Of a stretch of DNA of 64,000 bases, positions 21,936 through 34,612 are shown in pieces; positions within the stretch are counted from its first letter, which is position 1; the number at the start of each line of letters is the position of its first letter. The notes beneath the pieces are model-generated. The model searched no databases. It had not been told where the DNA came from and worked only from the letters and a program-made list of their open reading frames with translations. Source of the DNA: Punica granatum (Eukaryota > Streptophyta > Magnoliopsida > Myrtales > Lythraceae). The stretch lies in assembly GCF_007655135.1 (NCBI RefSeq), contig NC_045130.1:22573363-22637362 (forward strand), read 5' to 3'. Made by a program: the position numbers and the translations under genes.

Positions 21936-22152
21936 GTCGTGCGGGCTTACACCCCTCTCCTGCATTACATAATGTTCGCTTCTTAATCAGGTGGCCACCC
22001 TACGACAGGTTCGGACACCTTTGCACATCCCCCTGAGCATCCAACACGAGGGAACAAACTATTACAGAGAATAACGACAGAGACGGTCGCCGGGACCAAA
22101 AAAGGGTGCCTTTCATGATCTTTGGCTACATCCTCTAAAAGAGCATTCAACC

Positions 22153-22166
22153 AAAAAGGGGCAAGC
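22153..22166 (+). other. Polypurine tract of element B
   Basis: AAAAAGGGGCAAGC immediately before the 3' LTR start TGTCAGCACC at 22,167. The equivalent tract in C is AAAGAGGGGCAAGC. It would prime plus-strand DNA synthesis; position and purine run fit. Confidence 0.8.
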
Positions 22167-25100
22167 TGTCAGCACCCCATTTTGGCCCACCGGCTTCCCA
22201 CGCGAGGATTCCCGACCGAAGCCCTGGGCACTATTCATCACCCGGCAATCAGAGGCAAATAGGCGGGCACGGAGTCATGAACAATAAGAGAAGAGCACGG
22301 TCCACTGAGAAAGGCGGAAGAGAGCAGTCAGAAGAACGAGCGAACAAGGAATCCCAGAAACGACGGAGCTGGCACTATGGCACTATTCATCACCAAGTCA
22401 CCGAAGCACCGAAAGGTGCCCAATATGGGTCTCCAAAAATCCCTCTCAGTGCCAAAATGACCAATGACACGTCCGGACGCATTTTCGGGGCAAGCCACAT
22501 GAGCCGAGACACCCCGATCTCTCACGGACGTCTTTTCTAACAGAGCTCCCGGGGCCCGCTCCACTGACAAGCAGACGGCCCCCCAAAACGGGCCCACAGG
22601 CACCCAGGGACCACCAAAGTTGGGGAACAAGCTTCAGATGACCCTCCAGAACTCGACTCGGTTTCTCGAGAGACGTTTCAGTGGTCATGAACGTCTCCCG
22701 GCGAGCCTTCGGGGCACGTCCACGAAGAACAGAGATCACAACGATCCCCGAGCACAACAACGATCCCCGAACACAACAACGAGCCCCGAGCACCTCAAGA
22801 TATTCAGGGAACACTGAGAAAATCCCGGTCACAAGTCCCTAGGTCTTCCCGAGCCTACGGTCTTCGTCCGAGGGCAACGAGCCAACGATCCCCCGCACAA
22901 AGAGCAATCGGGGACCGGGGGACGCTAAACTCCGCTCCGAACGTCCAAACAGGGCAAAACCGACTCTCGAGGCGCCGAGTCGCTCGAACGTTCGTTCACA
23001 TGACGCATGGCGATATTAGGCTCATTCAAATCCTCGTCATTCAAGCATTCCAAATCTATAAATTAATCGGACATCGGAGATCGGGTGCAAGCTCAATCAA
23101 GTTCCAATCATTTTCCGGCTTTTCTCTCAATTGAACGGGGCCCACAGCTCAACCAAGCCGAGCCATTAAGCCACGGCTCAACCCCAAGCCGCGGCTCAAA
23201 CCCTTGGCTCCGACGCGACAGCCCAAGCCGCGGCTCCTCCCTCCATGGCCGGTGGCTCCAAAGCCTCCCCACCACACAATTCAAATTTCCCTCACTTCTT
23301 TCACTTCTTCTTACACATCCATCACACCCATCACTCTCCTTTGCCTTCCCCTACACTCAACAAGACCATTTCCCCTCCCTAACCCTCATCAAAATTTCGG
23401 CAGCCCTAGTTTAGTTTCCCTAACCACACTTAACTTCCCCAAATCAAGCCATTAGCACATCCTATAAGTTCCCATTGATCATTAGACTTAATCACTTCTC
23501 CATTCTCACTCTCTCTCAAGAATCCTCTCAAACTTCAGCCCTCCCCTCTAATCCGTTCAGCCCGTGCCAAGGCCGAAACCAGCCAAAATCGCCGGAAAAC
23601 CACCCGTTATTCCGGTAACCACCCGACCCGACTTAAGCCAAAAATCATCAAACTTCCTAGCCTACATATTTTCCACCCCCTAAGTCCATTTCCGGGGTTA
23701 GATTTTCGATTTGAGGCATCCAACACCTCGTTCCAGCCGTAAGAGCATTCGGGTCCCGAGACCTCCCTAGCCGCGCACACCAAGCAAACCACGTTCCATT
23801 TCTTCCCACGACTTCGGCGAGTCGTGCCATCACGTTCCAAGGGTTTCTCACAACCCTCACCCTTCCCCGTGAAGAGGTGGTCACGGTCCGAGGGCCGATC
23901 TACCGTGCACAACCTTCGTTCTACCCGTCCCTCCTTTACCGGGTTCACTCGACTTTTACCGAACTTTATCTCACATTTTCGAGTTTGTTCAGGCCTCGAC
24001 ACGTTCGGGTCTGCCCATGGTCATCTAGATCCGTCTCTTAGGGGTCCAACGAGCCCGACCTTGCACCGTGCCGTGGTCGAAGTGAGCGTGCCAAGCCATT
24101 TTCCCCGGACTGCTGCGGCTGCACCTCACCCGGGTCGCCCACTATCCGCAACTTCCAGTCGAGTCTAGCGACTCCCACGGCCACTTCCCCGACTCTTTTC
24201 CTCTTGCAACGAGGCTAGGTAACACCCCATTTAACTTAGAGGAGTTAGGATCTCCGATATTTACTTATATGAGGCGTTAACATGTTTTAAAGGTTCGCGT
24301 TATGTGAAAGCTTGTGTTTTTTTATTTCGGATCCGACGTTCCCATGCATGCCATACAACGTCCCGTGTGTATTTCCTTTATCTATCACGTCCATAAGTCG
24401 ATGAATGTGCACCTCATGAGGGGAGACGACGCGAGTCGAGGCGGGAGAGGTCCCGAGTCACGGCCGAACCATGGAACCCACGGCCTAGCCTTGAGGGGGC
24501 GACCCGTGAACCTCTATGGTCCTTCCGAGGCTAGGGCACCTCTTTTCCCTCGAAGTCAGCCGGTCCCCGTCCCCTTTTGCCGCTGTTTTGTCATGTATCA
24601 CGCATAATATATTAACATGACGGGAAAAAGCTTAGTTCGGAATTGGAGAACCTCCCCTTGGACTCGCGTGAGCCATGGGGTCTCACGGCCTCTCTTGAGG
24701 AGATGTGGCCGAGAGCCCCTTTGGACCACACGGGTCCAAGGAGGCTTCTCTCTTTCCGAAATGGGTTGGTTCCCGTGTTCCTTCGTCTCATTATCATATG
24801 TATCAATGTTATCCTCGGTTGCTCCTATGAATGCTTTGTTTGAGCGCGTTGATATGTTCGCTTGCGCATTTATGATCGTTGCTATTTTGATTCGGTTGAA
24901 ATTTGTAATGTTACCGTATTTGATGTATTAGGCATGTAAGAAATAATTAGAATCGGCGTGGGAGATTACCCGTAACTCGAGTCGAGTCGGGGAGACCACT
25001 CGGCTCGTCTCTTCGGGGATTGGCCGAATGCTCCCGGACCTTTCCCGAGTCTAGGGTGACCTCCTTAGCCGTTTCGGGATCGTTTTCTTGGAATTGAATG

Positions 25101-26759
25101 CATTGGTGTTTTTATTTTATCGTTGGCTATGTGAGGATCACGCGACGGATGCGACGGCTTGGATCACTATCCATTAAATCTATAATATCCACGATATAGG
25201 GTCACCATCATCGAATAATTTCACATACGGGAAAACGGGGTGCGCTATTCGGTTAACTAAATCATTTGGACTAAGTAATTGGGTAAATTGGTTGTTAATT
25301 TGTAAACGCATCGATGATTCACGGAACGGTGAGAATGTCCTTTTCCATTAAAAATTCACAATTTCAAAATACCGAGTCGCGTAACACGAACAGAATTGAT
25401 GTCTAGGGAGTACTCACGTGCCACGACTCGAGTCCAGGCCCAATTTGAGGCGGCTCGAGTCGGGGCACGAGAGTCCTTCTTAGACTCCTTCGTGTGACGC
25501 GATCTCCAATTTATACACGAATATTGCAACTTTATCATCCAAGGACATAATCGTCATTCCGTGATTCACCGATACCTTAAGCGCTAGGGAGTCAGAAACG
25601 CCTCGATCTATGGACGGAAGAGGGTTACCCGTTCGGGTATGAGTCTCATTCACACGGCCCATTCCGTCCACTTTCGGTGTTTCTATCTTCCTATCGTAGA
25701 TTCGGTGAGGAGCATTTTATTTCAGTTACGAACACGAAGAACCGGATTAATCGTGCACTCGACTTAAGCAAACATTAGATAATGGATAGGTGGAATATTA
25801 GATTCCAATCTAGATTCAAAACACGAGTTTGGTTAATTCGGTGAAACCGCAGTGACACTTAACTGAACAAGAGTCGTAAAACAAACACACACATGTAATT
25901 GGCTTAGAACCTTATCCTAGCCCGCCCTCTATGTTTGCCTAGGGTAGGTGCATTGTTTGCCAATCAACCACGGGTAATAACTGATTAAATCACGTATATT
26001 TGATTTAATATGCCATTTGTCTGTATCCACCGACAATTGTCAGTTGCTTTCTATATTGTGTCAGTTTTATCAATTTTCTTCTGTTATGTCTTTGTATATG
26101 ATGATTTATTGCTGTTCGGGCCCGAAACCATAGGTTACGCGTTGCACGGGGTCCAACGCCCCCAAACCACCAAACAGGAGGTCCAACGCCTCCTAATTCA
26201 CCGAGCGCGTGCAACCCGAGTGCGGAATGGGATCTAGCCTCGATTCACCGTCACACTCCGAATGCGGCCTATGTGGAAGGCGGATTTGGATTGAGCGCGT
26301 GAAACGGGTTTAGATATCACCCGGGAGCTCGATCGGCCCAACGGTTACAGTGGGAATCAACCGATTCTCCTGCAAACCTTGGATCGATCGGACCCGACCC
26401 CCGGCTCCTTGAGCCCGCGTTGCCTTAATTCATTTATCGGTTATTCAAAATGCACGGTGAGCAGGAGCGGAATAGTGGCCCAATGCAAACCGATCGGGAT
26501 CCATTTACTTATTCGGTTATACTTTGTAATTGTTCGAGAGAACATTGTGAGGATTCTATCTGTATGTTCATCCATCTCCTTGTAAGGATCCCCGATCGGT
26601 GAGCAAGAAGTCCGAGTGCTGGATCGGTTAAGTTGGTCTATCGCCACCAAAGGGTGAGTAAACTTGGATACTCGTGGTTTCGGTTCACGCAGGTAATCAA
26701 CCATCACGGTTCAATGAACTGTAACGCTAAGATAGTGAACCGACTCCTCGATGCACAAG
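22167..26759 (+). repeat. Element B 3' LTR, first segment (4,593 bp)
   Basis: Starts TGTCAGCACCCC after the PPT and is collinear with the A and F LTRs. It contains U3 palindromes (AAGCCGCGGCTC-type, 23,168-23,236) and a TATA-like TATAAG at 23,463-23,468. It is interrupted after ACAAG (26,755-26,759) by the end of element C. The remainder is at 44,338-44,746, giving a total of about 5.0 kb. Confidence 0.92.
26755..26759 (+). other. Left target-site duplication of element C (ACAAG)
   Basis: ACAAG directly left of the C terminus TGTACGG; the identical ACAAG lies at 44,333-44,337 directly right of the other terminus. Host LTR sequence of B continues on both outer sides. Confidence 0.92.
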
Positions 26760-29700
26760 TGTACGGACCCGAATGTGGACTCTCGTCGGGGCCCGCATTG
26801 CGCTCTTTTGGATCGCGCGGCTTGGGGGTGTCCACCTTCCCGTGGGGACGCGTGACGGACACGCGTAAGAGAAGGAGTCGCCACTTATCATTTTATGACC
26901 CGAAGGTCGAGGGCGGATAAGTTACCCGGGTCTAGGGGTATGGAACACCTAGTTGTTGTTAAGGCATTGGTCTGTGCGGAACCGGAAAGTCCGTGTTCGG
27001 GGGTTCATGTTACGTGCGGGCCTATATCCCGCACGCCCTTTCGGTACTCTGGTTTGCTAGGCTTGCATGTTTTATTATTTACCGCGTGGATTAAGTTGCG
27101 CTCAGCTCGCACGTTTTGACACCGTAAACTCGATGAATTAAACGATGTCGGTTGAGAAGCCAAGAGAGAAGTAAATCTGTGTGTCATGGAATTGGTTCAC
27201 AATCTTGCGTTACAATTCATCGAACCATGGAGGTTGAATCCCTGCGTGAACCAAAACCGCGAGATCTTGGATTTACTTGTGTCTGGGCAAGCATTAGACC
27301 GATTCGATTAATTCGACTCTCGGACCGTTCGCTCACCGACTGGAATTCTTACAAAATAAATGTACAAAATAAAATCCTTACAATGCTCTCGAAAACAATA
27401 AATACAAATTACAAAAGGGTCGAATTCCAGTCGTTTTGCATTCGGTTATTATTCCACTCTAACTCACCGTGAGTTTAGGGAAAAGACCGAAGAACTGAAA
27501 TTCAATGGACGCTCTTACTGAATAGGGCGTTGGACCCTGTGAGTGTTGATTAGGGTGTTGAACCCTGTGCTCGATGATTAGGGCGTTGAACCCTAATATT
27601 ATTCGGCCTAGGGATCAGGCTCGACCCGCATGGCAAACAGGTGCGGAAAGATAACACGCAACATGTTAATAACAGACAAAGTGTTTGTTATTGTCGTGTT
27701 TACGTGAATTAACAGATTATTAACCCAGGGGTGTTTTTGCAAGCAAATGCCATATGCTAAACAATCAAACATGTGCCAACGTTTTAGCATTCGGCTTTGT
27801 TTTGAGAACTTGACAAAGAGAGTCAAATCTCAAGTGTGTGGATTGCTTTTACAGTTGTTCTGTATTGTGACACTGAATTACCACTGAATTAACCAAACTC
27901 GTGTTTTGACTCTAGATTTGGAATCTAGAATTCCTCCTAACCATTATCTAGTGTTTGGTTAGGTCGAGTGAAAGGTTAATCAGCATTTCGCATGTTTTCT
28001 GACAGAGATAACCGTTCTAGTTACCCGAGTCTATGTTAGGATAACAGAAACTCATCAGTTAGATAAGAAAAGGCTATGCAGATGAACCTGCACCTGAACA
28101 GGTAGCCCATTCTTATCCCGTACTGTAGTGTTTCTGTCATGCTAACCCTAAGGGTGTCGCTGAATTGTGAAAAGACGATTTTGCCATTTATTTGAAAATT
28201 GTTTTCAAAAAAGGGGGAAACATCGCAGTGCGGGCCACCTCGGCCTGTAGCCGGTGTCAACCAAATCCCTGGATCGTCCAGGGTTGTGCAAGAACCCCGA
28301 AAAAACCAAAGAACCGGTCGATCTGCCCGGAAGTGATCTAGAAAGATCTTCTGTATCCTGACCTGAGCTACCTGGAATCAGGTAAAAACTCAAGTTGAGA
28401 CATAGAAGCCCTTTTCAGACGTCCATGCTACATCGGACCGCGCGTTTCGGGTTTTGAAATTGATAAGTTTGAAAAGGGCACCAACGTCATTTGACAACTC
28501 GTCGACGCGAGTTATCAGTTAATGGCCAATTCGTGTAAACTTTATCAGTGTGAAGTGGGTTTAATCATGTGAGCATCCCGATTAACCCGTTCGTGAAATT
28601 AATGCTTAAGGGTTGTGCCGAATGCATTAATTGTGGAAATGATTCGTGATTCGGCAACCAAGACAGGTCAAGAAAGACCGAGGATGATTCGGCCAACAAT
28701 GGCCGGAACACCTTTTGGTCCTAATAGGCCCGAAAGGGTCTCCGAATTACGAATCCATGCAAAGTTTGGTTTGGAAAGACATTTCATGCGAGATTGCGGC
28801 AATAATGTAAATTGCAAATTACACGAAAGCTGAGAACGGACTCAAAACGGGAAGAGGAAGCCTCATGCAACCCGTACGAGTCTAAGAGGCTCTCGGTTAT
28901 TTCTCCTAGGAGATAGCCAAGAGGTCCCATGGCCCGAATGGGGTTCCACGAGGTTTCCCCGTCTCGTTTCGAATCATTTCTCGCATGCTTAAATGACAAA
29001 CATGATAAATGACACGATTAAACGAAAGTCGGTATTGCCATGATTTGAATAACGCATTCGAACATGGAAACATGCAGAAACAAGTTATTTAAGGAATCGA
29101 TAAAACAATACCGACTTCATGCGCGTGAGAAAATACGATGAAACTCGGGAATCAAGCTTGGATCGGGTCAAGAAGATCGTTCCTTGCCCGAAAGGAGCAA
29201 GAGAGCATTCGGTCACCTCCCTTGGAGGGAAACCCGTGAGCTCTTTGCCTTTCCCGGGTCGGGATGTTCTTCTCGACTACGATCCAAGTGTTTCTCGACA
29301 TGCTAGCATATAAATCAAGGATAAATATGCATGATATAACATGGAAAATGCATAAAGATTAAAACTTGAAAATAAAACATACATAAAACCCCTTATAACT
29401 CCATAAACGCAACGAGAATGTAAAAGTCCTAGCTCCTCTAAGTCGGGAATGGCCATACCTAGTCCCGAGATGCGGGATGGGACCTTCAAGAGTCGGGTTG
29501 GACCGTTGATGGGTCGGGTTTGGGCTGTTTTCCGTTGAACAGACCCGAATGGCATCAAACAGACCCGGCTGAAATACTGGACAGACCCGACTGGCACAAG
29601 TCGGGTCGGACGTCGCCACGGAGGCTCCCGATGGAATTTTGAGGCAAGGTCAGTGGATCCTGACTCCTAACTGACCCCCGGAGGTGACTGTGGTGGTCGT

Positions 29701-31406
29701 TTGGTCCCAGAGTTATCGGGTCGACCGTACAGCCCTGCAAAGATCACGGAAAACAGAGCACGTCTGGAAATTCGGACCCGTCTGGCACCAGTCGGGTCGG
29801 ACGTCGCCACGGAGGCTCCCGATGGAATTTTGAGGCAAGGTCAGCGGCTCCTGACTCCTAACTGACCCCCGGAGGTGACTGTGGTGGTCGTTTGGTCCCA
29901 GAGTTATCGGGTCGACCCGTACAGCCCTGCAAAGATCACGGAAAACAGAGCATGTCTGGAAATTCGGACCCGTCTGGCACCAGTCGGGTCGGACGTTGCT
30001 ACGGAGGCTCCCGATGGAATATTTGAGCAAGGCCAACGGCTCCCGACTGCTACCTCACCTCTGGAGGTGGCTGTGGTGGTCGTTTTCCGAAAAGAGGCTC
30101 GGATCGACCCGATCTACAAGAAAACCGCACAAACAGTCAGAAATTTCGACCGGACTGGGCAGTCGGGCTGTTTCTTCTTCCTGGGGTTAAACCGATGGGT
30201 TTATCTTGGATTTCTTGACTCCTTGACACCCTAGGGTTGTGTGGGGAGGTGTTTGATGGGTTTTGGTAGCTCAAACCGACTTGGAAAGGCTTGAAACCCG
30301 GTTTGACATTTTTTACCCGAGAAGGACCAAATCTGTCCAGATTTTGTTCAAGGCTGGTTCTATGGCTTAGAGGCTTCAAACTTAAAATATAAGTTCAGAA
30401 ATGGATAGAGGGGCTCAAAAACATGTGGGATATGAAGTTTGGTAAAGTTTGGATTCAAGCCGGGATGGATTCCGACTTAAGACTTTGCCCCGTTTTGCTT
30501 GGTTTTGCTTGCTGGAAATGGCTGAAGCTTGCTGCGGTTTGCTATGGAGTTTGAGAGCTTTTGAAGAGTGAGAAATGCTAGAGAGAGAGTGCTTGAAGGT
30601 GTCTGATTAAGTTAATGACTTAGAAAGTATATATAGGCTATGCTTAAGTGCAATTAAGTGTGAAGGTGTCTGAAAATGGCCATTTCCGCTCCTGGGAGGT
30701 TACTCGGGAAACTGAAAAGGGTTTTGCTGTCTGTTTTGCCCAATTGTGAATGTCTGCTAGAGTTTTCCGGGCAATGCAGTATGAACTTCGTTTGCCGTAA
30801 TTCCATCAGACCATTCTCCGGCTATGCTCTTCTGATGAGGGGTATGCTTGTTTTACCGTTCGGAAGTCATTTGAAGTGTCTGTGTGACTTCCAAGAGACA
30901 ATCTGAAGCATTGTTCATGCTCTGTGTGCTGATGGGGCATGGCCGCGTCTGATATTTGGAATTAACTTTTCTCCAGGAAACCGGCATTTTTGGACTTCCA
31001 CTGAAAAGTTGTCTGTATACAGAAAGTTGTTCTGTATAGAGCAGATGATTTACAAAATGCCTTTGAGGACACTTTTTATCTGTTTGGCATTGGAGTGGAT
31101 TTTTGGAGTCCAATATTGGCTATCTTCTGACGATCGAGCGAACTATCGGAAAATAGTACCGTCCGTGTAGTACACTGAAAATGCCGGTTTTGGACATTGT
31201 TGAATTCTCTGGTCGCTCTGTTGCCGTTTGGTGACCCCGGGAGTCCTTCTGTCACATCCATGGGTCATTTGCTCAATTTTGCCGACTTGAGGATGAATAG
31301 TGATTTCTTGCTCTGCCGAGTCGTTTTCTGTATTCTGCTCAAGTCGTGGCTTGGATCATTGCTAATATCGTTGTTTGGAATGGTGAGCCAAAATGGGGTG
31401 CTGACA
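26760..31406 (-). repeat. Element C 3' LTR (4,647 bp)
   Basis: Minus-strand termini TGTCAGCACC (31,406) and GGTCCGTACA (26,760). It is nearly identical to the 5' LTR but lacks about 850 bp corresponding to roughly 42,743-43,594 (junction near 30,664-30,670). It has about 70 bp (28,513-28,583) that the 5' LTR lacks. TATATATA lies at 30,628-30,635. Confidence 0.93.
29573..30110 (-). repeat. 192-bp tandem repeats in the C 3' LTR
   Basis: Three units with landmark GTCGGGTCGGACG at 29,600, 29,791 and 29,983, spaced 191 and 192 bp; the one-base difference is a lost C near 29,724. The third unit is degenerate at its end. The array is matched in the 5' LTR. Confidence 0.85.
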
Positions 31407-31420
31407 GCTTGCCCCTCTTT
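31407..31420 (-). other. Polypurine tract of element C
   Basis: AAAGAGGGGCAAGC on the minus strand, abutting the 3' LTR start at 31,406. It proves that the LTR on the left is the 3' LTR and sets the element's orientation. Confidence 0.82.
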
Positions 31421-31623
31421 GACTGCTTGCTCGAGTAGAGGATGCAATCAAAGATTTCAAAAGCACCCCAGTTTGATAGCAATGATAAAGGTGGAATTTC
31501 CTATATGGCCCTCTCCTTTTTGCTTTGGATATGTAGGATGTTGTACCTAATAAAAAGGGAATATGGTGAGATGCGCACAATAGACATGCAGAGTTCGGAA
31601 CAAAGCTGAAACAGGCAATTAAA

Positions 31624-31779
31624 GTCGGGACTGACCCGACGGGGACTGACCCCAATGCAAGAAAAGTAGTCGGGACTGACCCAAAGGGGACTGACCCCAA
31701 TGCAAGAAAAGTAGTCGGGACTGACCCGAAGGGGACTGACCCCAATGCAAGAAAAGTAGTCGGGACTGATCCGAAGGGT
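31624..31779. repeat. 45-bp tandem repeat in the C interior
   Basis: About 3.4 copies beginning GTCGGGACTGACCCGAAGGG at 31,624, 31,669, 31,714 and 31,759 (last partial), near-perfect. The unit is a multiple of three, so it keeps frames open on the minus strand; these are not taken as genes. Confidence 0.85.
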
Positions 31780-31938
31780 TTGCAATATGCACGGGGCGCA
31801 TACCGAATGAACTGCATGGTTCAAAGGCGCCTACCCGGTGGACTTGCGAGGTGCACGAGCGCTTGCTCGGCGGGTTTGCAATATGCACGGGGCGCATACC
31901 GAATGAACTGCATGGTTCAAAGGCGCATACCCGGTGGA
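31780..31938. repeat. 95-bp direct duplication in the C interior
   Basis: TTTGCAATATGCACGGGGCG begins at 31,780 and again at 31,875, followed by nearly the same 50-60 bp each time. It lies between the 45-bp and 56-bp arrays. Confidence 0.75.
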
Positions 31939-31944
31939 CTTGTG

Positions 31945-32448
31945 ATGTGCACTGCGATCCTGAGACGGTGCACGCCAATTAAAGTGCATTGCGGAAATAA
32001 ATGTGCACTGCAATCCTGAGAGGGTGCACGCTAATTAAAGTGCATTGCGGAAATAAATGTGCACTGTGATCCTGAGAGGGTGCACGCTAATTAAAGTGCA
32101 TTGCGGAAATAAATGTGCACTGCAATCCTGAGAGGGTGCACGCTAATTAAAGTGCATTGCGGAAATAAATGTGCACTGCAATCCTGAGAGGGTGCACGCT
32201 AATTAAAGTGCATTGCGGAAATAAATGTGCACTGCAATCCTGAGAGGGTGCACGCTAATTAAAGTGCATTGCGGAAATAAATGTGCACTGCAATCCTGAG
32301 AGGGTGCACGCTAATTAAAGTGCATTGCGGAAATAAATGTACACTGCAATCCTGAGAGGGTGCACGCTAATTAAAGTGCATTGCGGAAATAAATGTGCAC
32401 TGCAATCCTGAGAGGGTGCACGCTAATTAAAGTGCATTGCAGAAATAA
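31945..32448. repeat. 56-bp tandem array, nine units, in the C interior
   Basis: Units start at 31,945, 32,001, 32,057, 32,113, 32,169, 32,225, 32,281, 32,337 and 32,393. The unit begins ATGTGCACTGCAATCCTGAG and ends GCGGAAATAA. The middle units are identical and the outer ones carry a few changes. Each unit holds GTGCAC palindromes. It lies in the element's 3' untranslated part; no gene. Confidence 0.93.
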
Positions 32449-33930
32449 AGGTGCGCGAAGTAAACGCAAACACTGAGGAGTAGTGTGGGGTGTGGAAGGA
32501 ATCATTGTGTTTCTTCCATCACTGAGTTCGTCCGTGTTGCAATCGATGTGGTGGCAAAATGCTTCGTTACTTGCCAACTGATTGCGATGCAACTGAGTGC
32601 CTGGAGTGCTGCTCTGAAGATTCTCCTCTTGGGTTGAGATTGTCACCCGTCACATGAAGTAGAGATGAATCGATCTTGGGGAGATATCTTCCAAGGAGCG
32701 TTGATTTGTCGGAGGCAAGCGTTGATGCTGGGACGAAGTCATTTCACTGAAGCCTTACCTCTGTGGCAGTGATGTGTTTGATCTGCCGAAAGCCGGGCTC
32801 GCCGCTAGGCGGTTACCTATTGGGCTGCCGGAAACCGACTTTGCTGCTGAGGAATGATTGTGCTTTATCGGAGGCTAGCTCTGCTGCTTGGGCGGTCATG
32901 CTTTGACCTGCAAGAAGTTCGCCAAAAGTCGGCGTCTTGTATTGCGAGACTCGAGCTCTAAGACAGAGCGCCTACGTATCCCGTGGAACTAGGAATCAGA
33001 GTCTGTCGTAGTTCATGCTGTTTGCAGTACCTGAGATCCTGACATTACTAGTAAATCATGTTAGAAATACTAACAAGTAATGGACACAGGTAAGCATGAA
33101 AATGTTGTTGCGACACGCAGATCTTCAGTTTTGGGTCACCTAAACAACCCATAAAGATTTTTGCTTTGACAGTATAAGTAGGTCCCGTTCTCGGAGGCCT
33201 AGATGCGAGGCCTCCAGGGGCTCCCGTTAGCTATGTATTGGGCATATCGAGACTTCCCCGACGATGCCCTAGCAATTCTATCGTTTGTTCGACGCGCCCG
33301 TCGGCTTTGAACCCTTCTCAATAGGGTACAGTAGGGCGGCTGCATTTGCAACCCGCTTGGGGATTTCTATTCAGATTTGGTCAGACTCGGTCTGACCATT
33401 TCCAAAGCGTTATGACTAGACTCTCGGAGAGGGATGTCTCGGATTTTGGCTCTGTGATAGCCTGTTGAAGGGTGGCTGTGACCCATTCGGAGTTATGCAA
33501 AGACAAAGTGAAAAGAGAAAGCTTGGGAAGCACGTTGCCCGCAGGCTAAAAGGATACACGGGTTCACGCTTGCAATGAGATGTACCCCCATTTTTCTTCG
33601 TCCTTCTGTTGTGTAGGTTGTACTGAACTGCTTGGACGGCGTATTCAGTTACCCACTGTGCTTGAGGAAGGTTCCCTCTTGGACGGTTGAATGGTATTGG
33701 AGAGCCGATCGGGGATCGTGTTGGAATAGATAAACTGGCCACTTCCCTTGGGGATCCCTTGTCCACACGATGTGTGAGAGACTAGGGGGCAATTTTATTT
33801 ATCTCTCGTTTTGCTCTCCTTTTGCTACGATCACCCACCTCAGGGCCGCACCTCTCAATCTAAAGGGGAAGAGCTCTCCTTTTGCCACAACCGCCCTGAA
33901 GGATTTCCGGTCATGCCTCTCTTTTACCCT
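32449..33930 (-). other. Element C interior without recognisable gene (3' half)
   Basis: About 1.5 kb with no supported coding sequence or tandem array. From about 33,780 it becomes similar to the A 3' UTR (TCTCCTTTTGC-type stretches). The remainder has no match elsewhere in this window that I could see. Confidence 0.5.
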
Positions 33931-33936
33931 AACTTT

Positions 33937-33973
33937 TGCCTAGGCCGCCCCTAAAGGGGTTTTCGACCTAGCG
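33937..33973 (-). repeat. CTAGG/CCTAG stem-loop motif in C
   Basis: Plus-strand reading TTTTGCCTAGGCCGCCCC, then TAAAGGGGTTTTCGACCTAG; same orientation relative to the element as in A and B. The inner arms here are CCCC/GGGG instead of CCTC/GAGG, so the inner pairing is kept by changes on both sides. Confidence 0.7.
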
Positions 33974-34138
33974 GGCTCGATTCTTTTATCTCTCGAGTTT
34001 GCAAGGGCGAAGGGTTCGAAGGATTCAACCTCCGAGTGCCTTGTGTTATGTCTCCGTCGAGGAATTGTGTTTGCTGCTCCCCCTTTTTGTCGGGGTTTGT
34101 TGATTTCTTAGGATTGGCGACGCCGGAGTTTTAAATCT

Positions 34139-34520
34139 CGGCGGTGCCTTGTTTTGTTCATTGGCAGGTTTTTCCTGCATCTTTTCTCTCTCTCTTCATT
34201 GGCGGGTTTTTCCCGCTTCTTTTCGCTCTGTTGTTTTTTTTTTTTTGCAGCTGGGGTTTGTTTTGTGCCCCGTGTCTTTGTTTGAAACTCCTCGACTTTG
34301 TATCGCCGAGGCCACTTTGGTGTGCTTCGCCTCGTGGAGACTTGTTGTGTGTTGCTAGCCCTATTTTGTGAGGACCGGCTTTCTTGGAAGTTTGACTCCC
34401 GTGCACTCGAAAGTTGAACTTTGTGTCATTTTCCCTTGTAATCTCTTCAGGTGAATTCCCCTATTGTCTAGAAGGAAAATACAAATTTGCCCTAGGGAAT
34501 CAGTGGCCGGAGTTGTCTTG
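34139..34520 (-). other. Element C segment with duplicated GGCGGG-TTTTT-CCCGC hairpin
   Basis: A pyrimidine-rich stretch. TTCATTGGCAGGTTTTTCCTGC and TTCATTGGCGGGTTTTTCCCGC-type segments are repeated at about 34,157 and 34,196, each able to form a small hairpin. The same pair occurs in element F at about 63,845-63,905 on the other strand. No gene. Confidence 0.6.
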
Positions 34521-34612
34521 ATGCTTGTTGTGGAGGAGGCCTGGACTTAATGTAAATGACCAGGAGCGTTCCAACGTCACTTGCTGGAGTGACCCGCGAT
34601 GGCGACCTCGGG

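Larger units (their letters stand above)
19678..22152 (+). other. Element B 3' untranslated region
   Basis: A long non-coding stretch between the integrase stop and the PPT. In order it holds three hairpin-type motifs (19,811-20,086), an unremarkable segment matching the reverse complement of window positions 1-460, a minisatellite (about 20,708-21,935) and a spacer of about 215 bp. Open frames across the minisatellite arise from its composition and are not supported as genes. Confidence 0.8.
15355..26759 (+). mobile_element. Element B: Ogre/Tat-like retrotransposon, right part, first segment
   Basis: Plus-strand autonomous-type element, of which only the 3' part is in the window because element A is inserted in its protease gene. 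The 5' LTR, ORF1 and gag should lie left of A. Present here are the protease/G-patch tail, intron, RT-RNase H, integrase, 3' UTR with minisatellite, PPT and the first 4,593 bp of the 3' LTR. Element C then interrupts the LTR at 26,759; B resumes at 44,338 and ends at 44,746. Its sequence is close to that of A throughout. Confidence 0.92.

Noticed and set aside
20639..22036. Several 60-113-codon frames of the HGLRPSNFTAF type
   Set aside because: Low-complexity translation of the B 3' UTR minisatellite, present in more than one frame and on both strands.
31945..32448. Regular 56-bp repeats that could suggest a CRISPR-like array
   Set aside because: There is no alternation of constant repeat and variable spacer; the whole unit is repeated, in a plant retrotransposon with no cas genes.
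33416..33766. 116-codon minus-strand frame in element C
   Set aside because: No domain, no homologous frame elsewhere in the window, ordinary length for chance in this composition. Left as non-coding.
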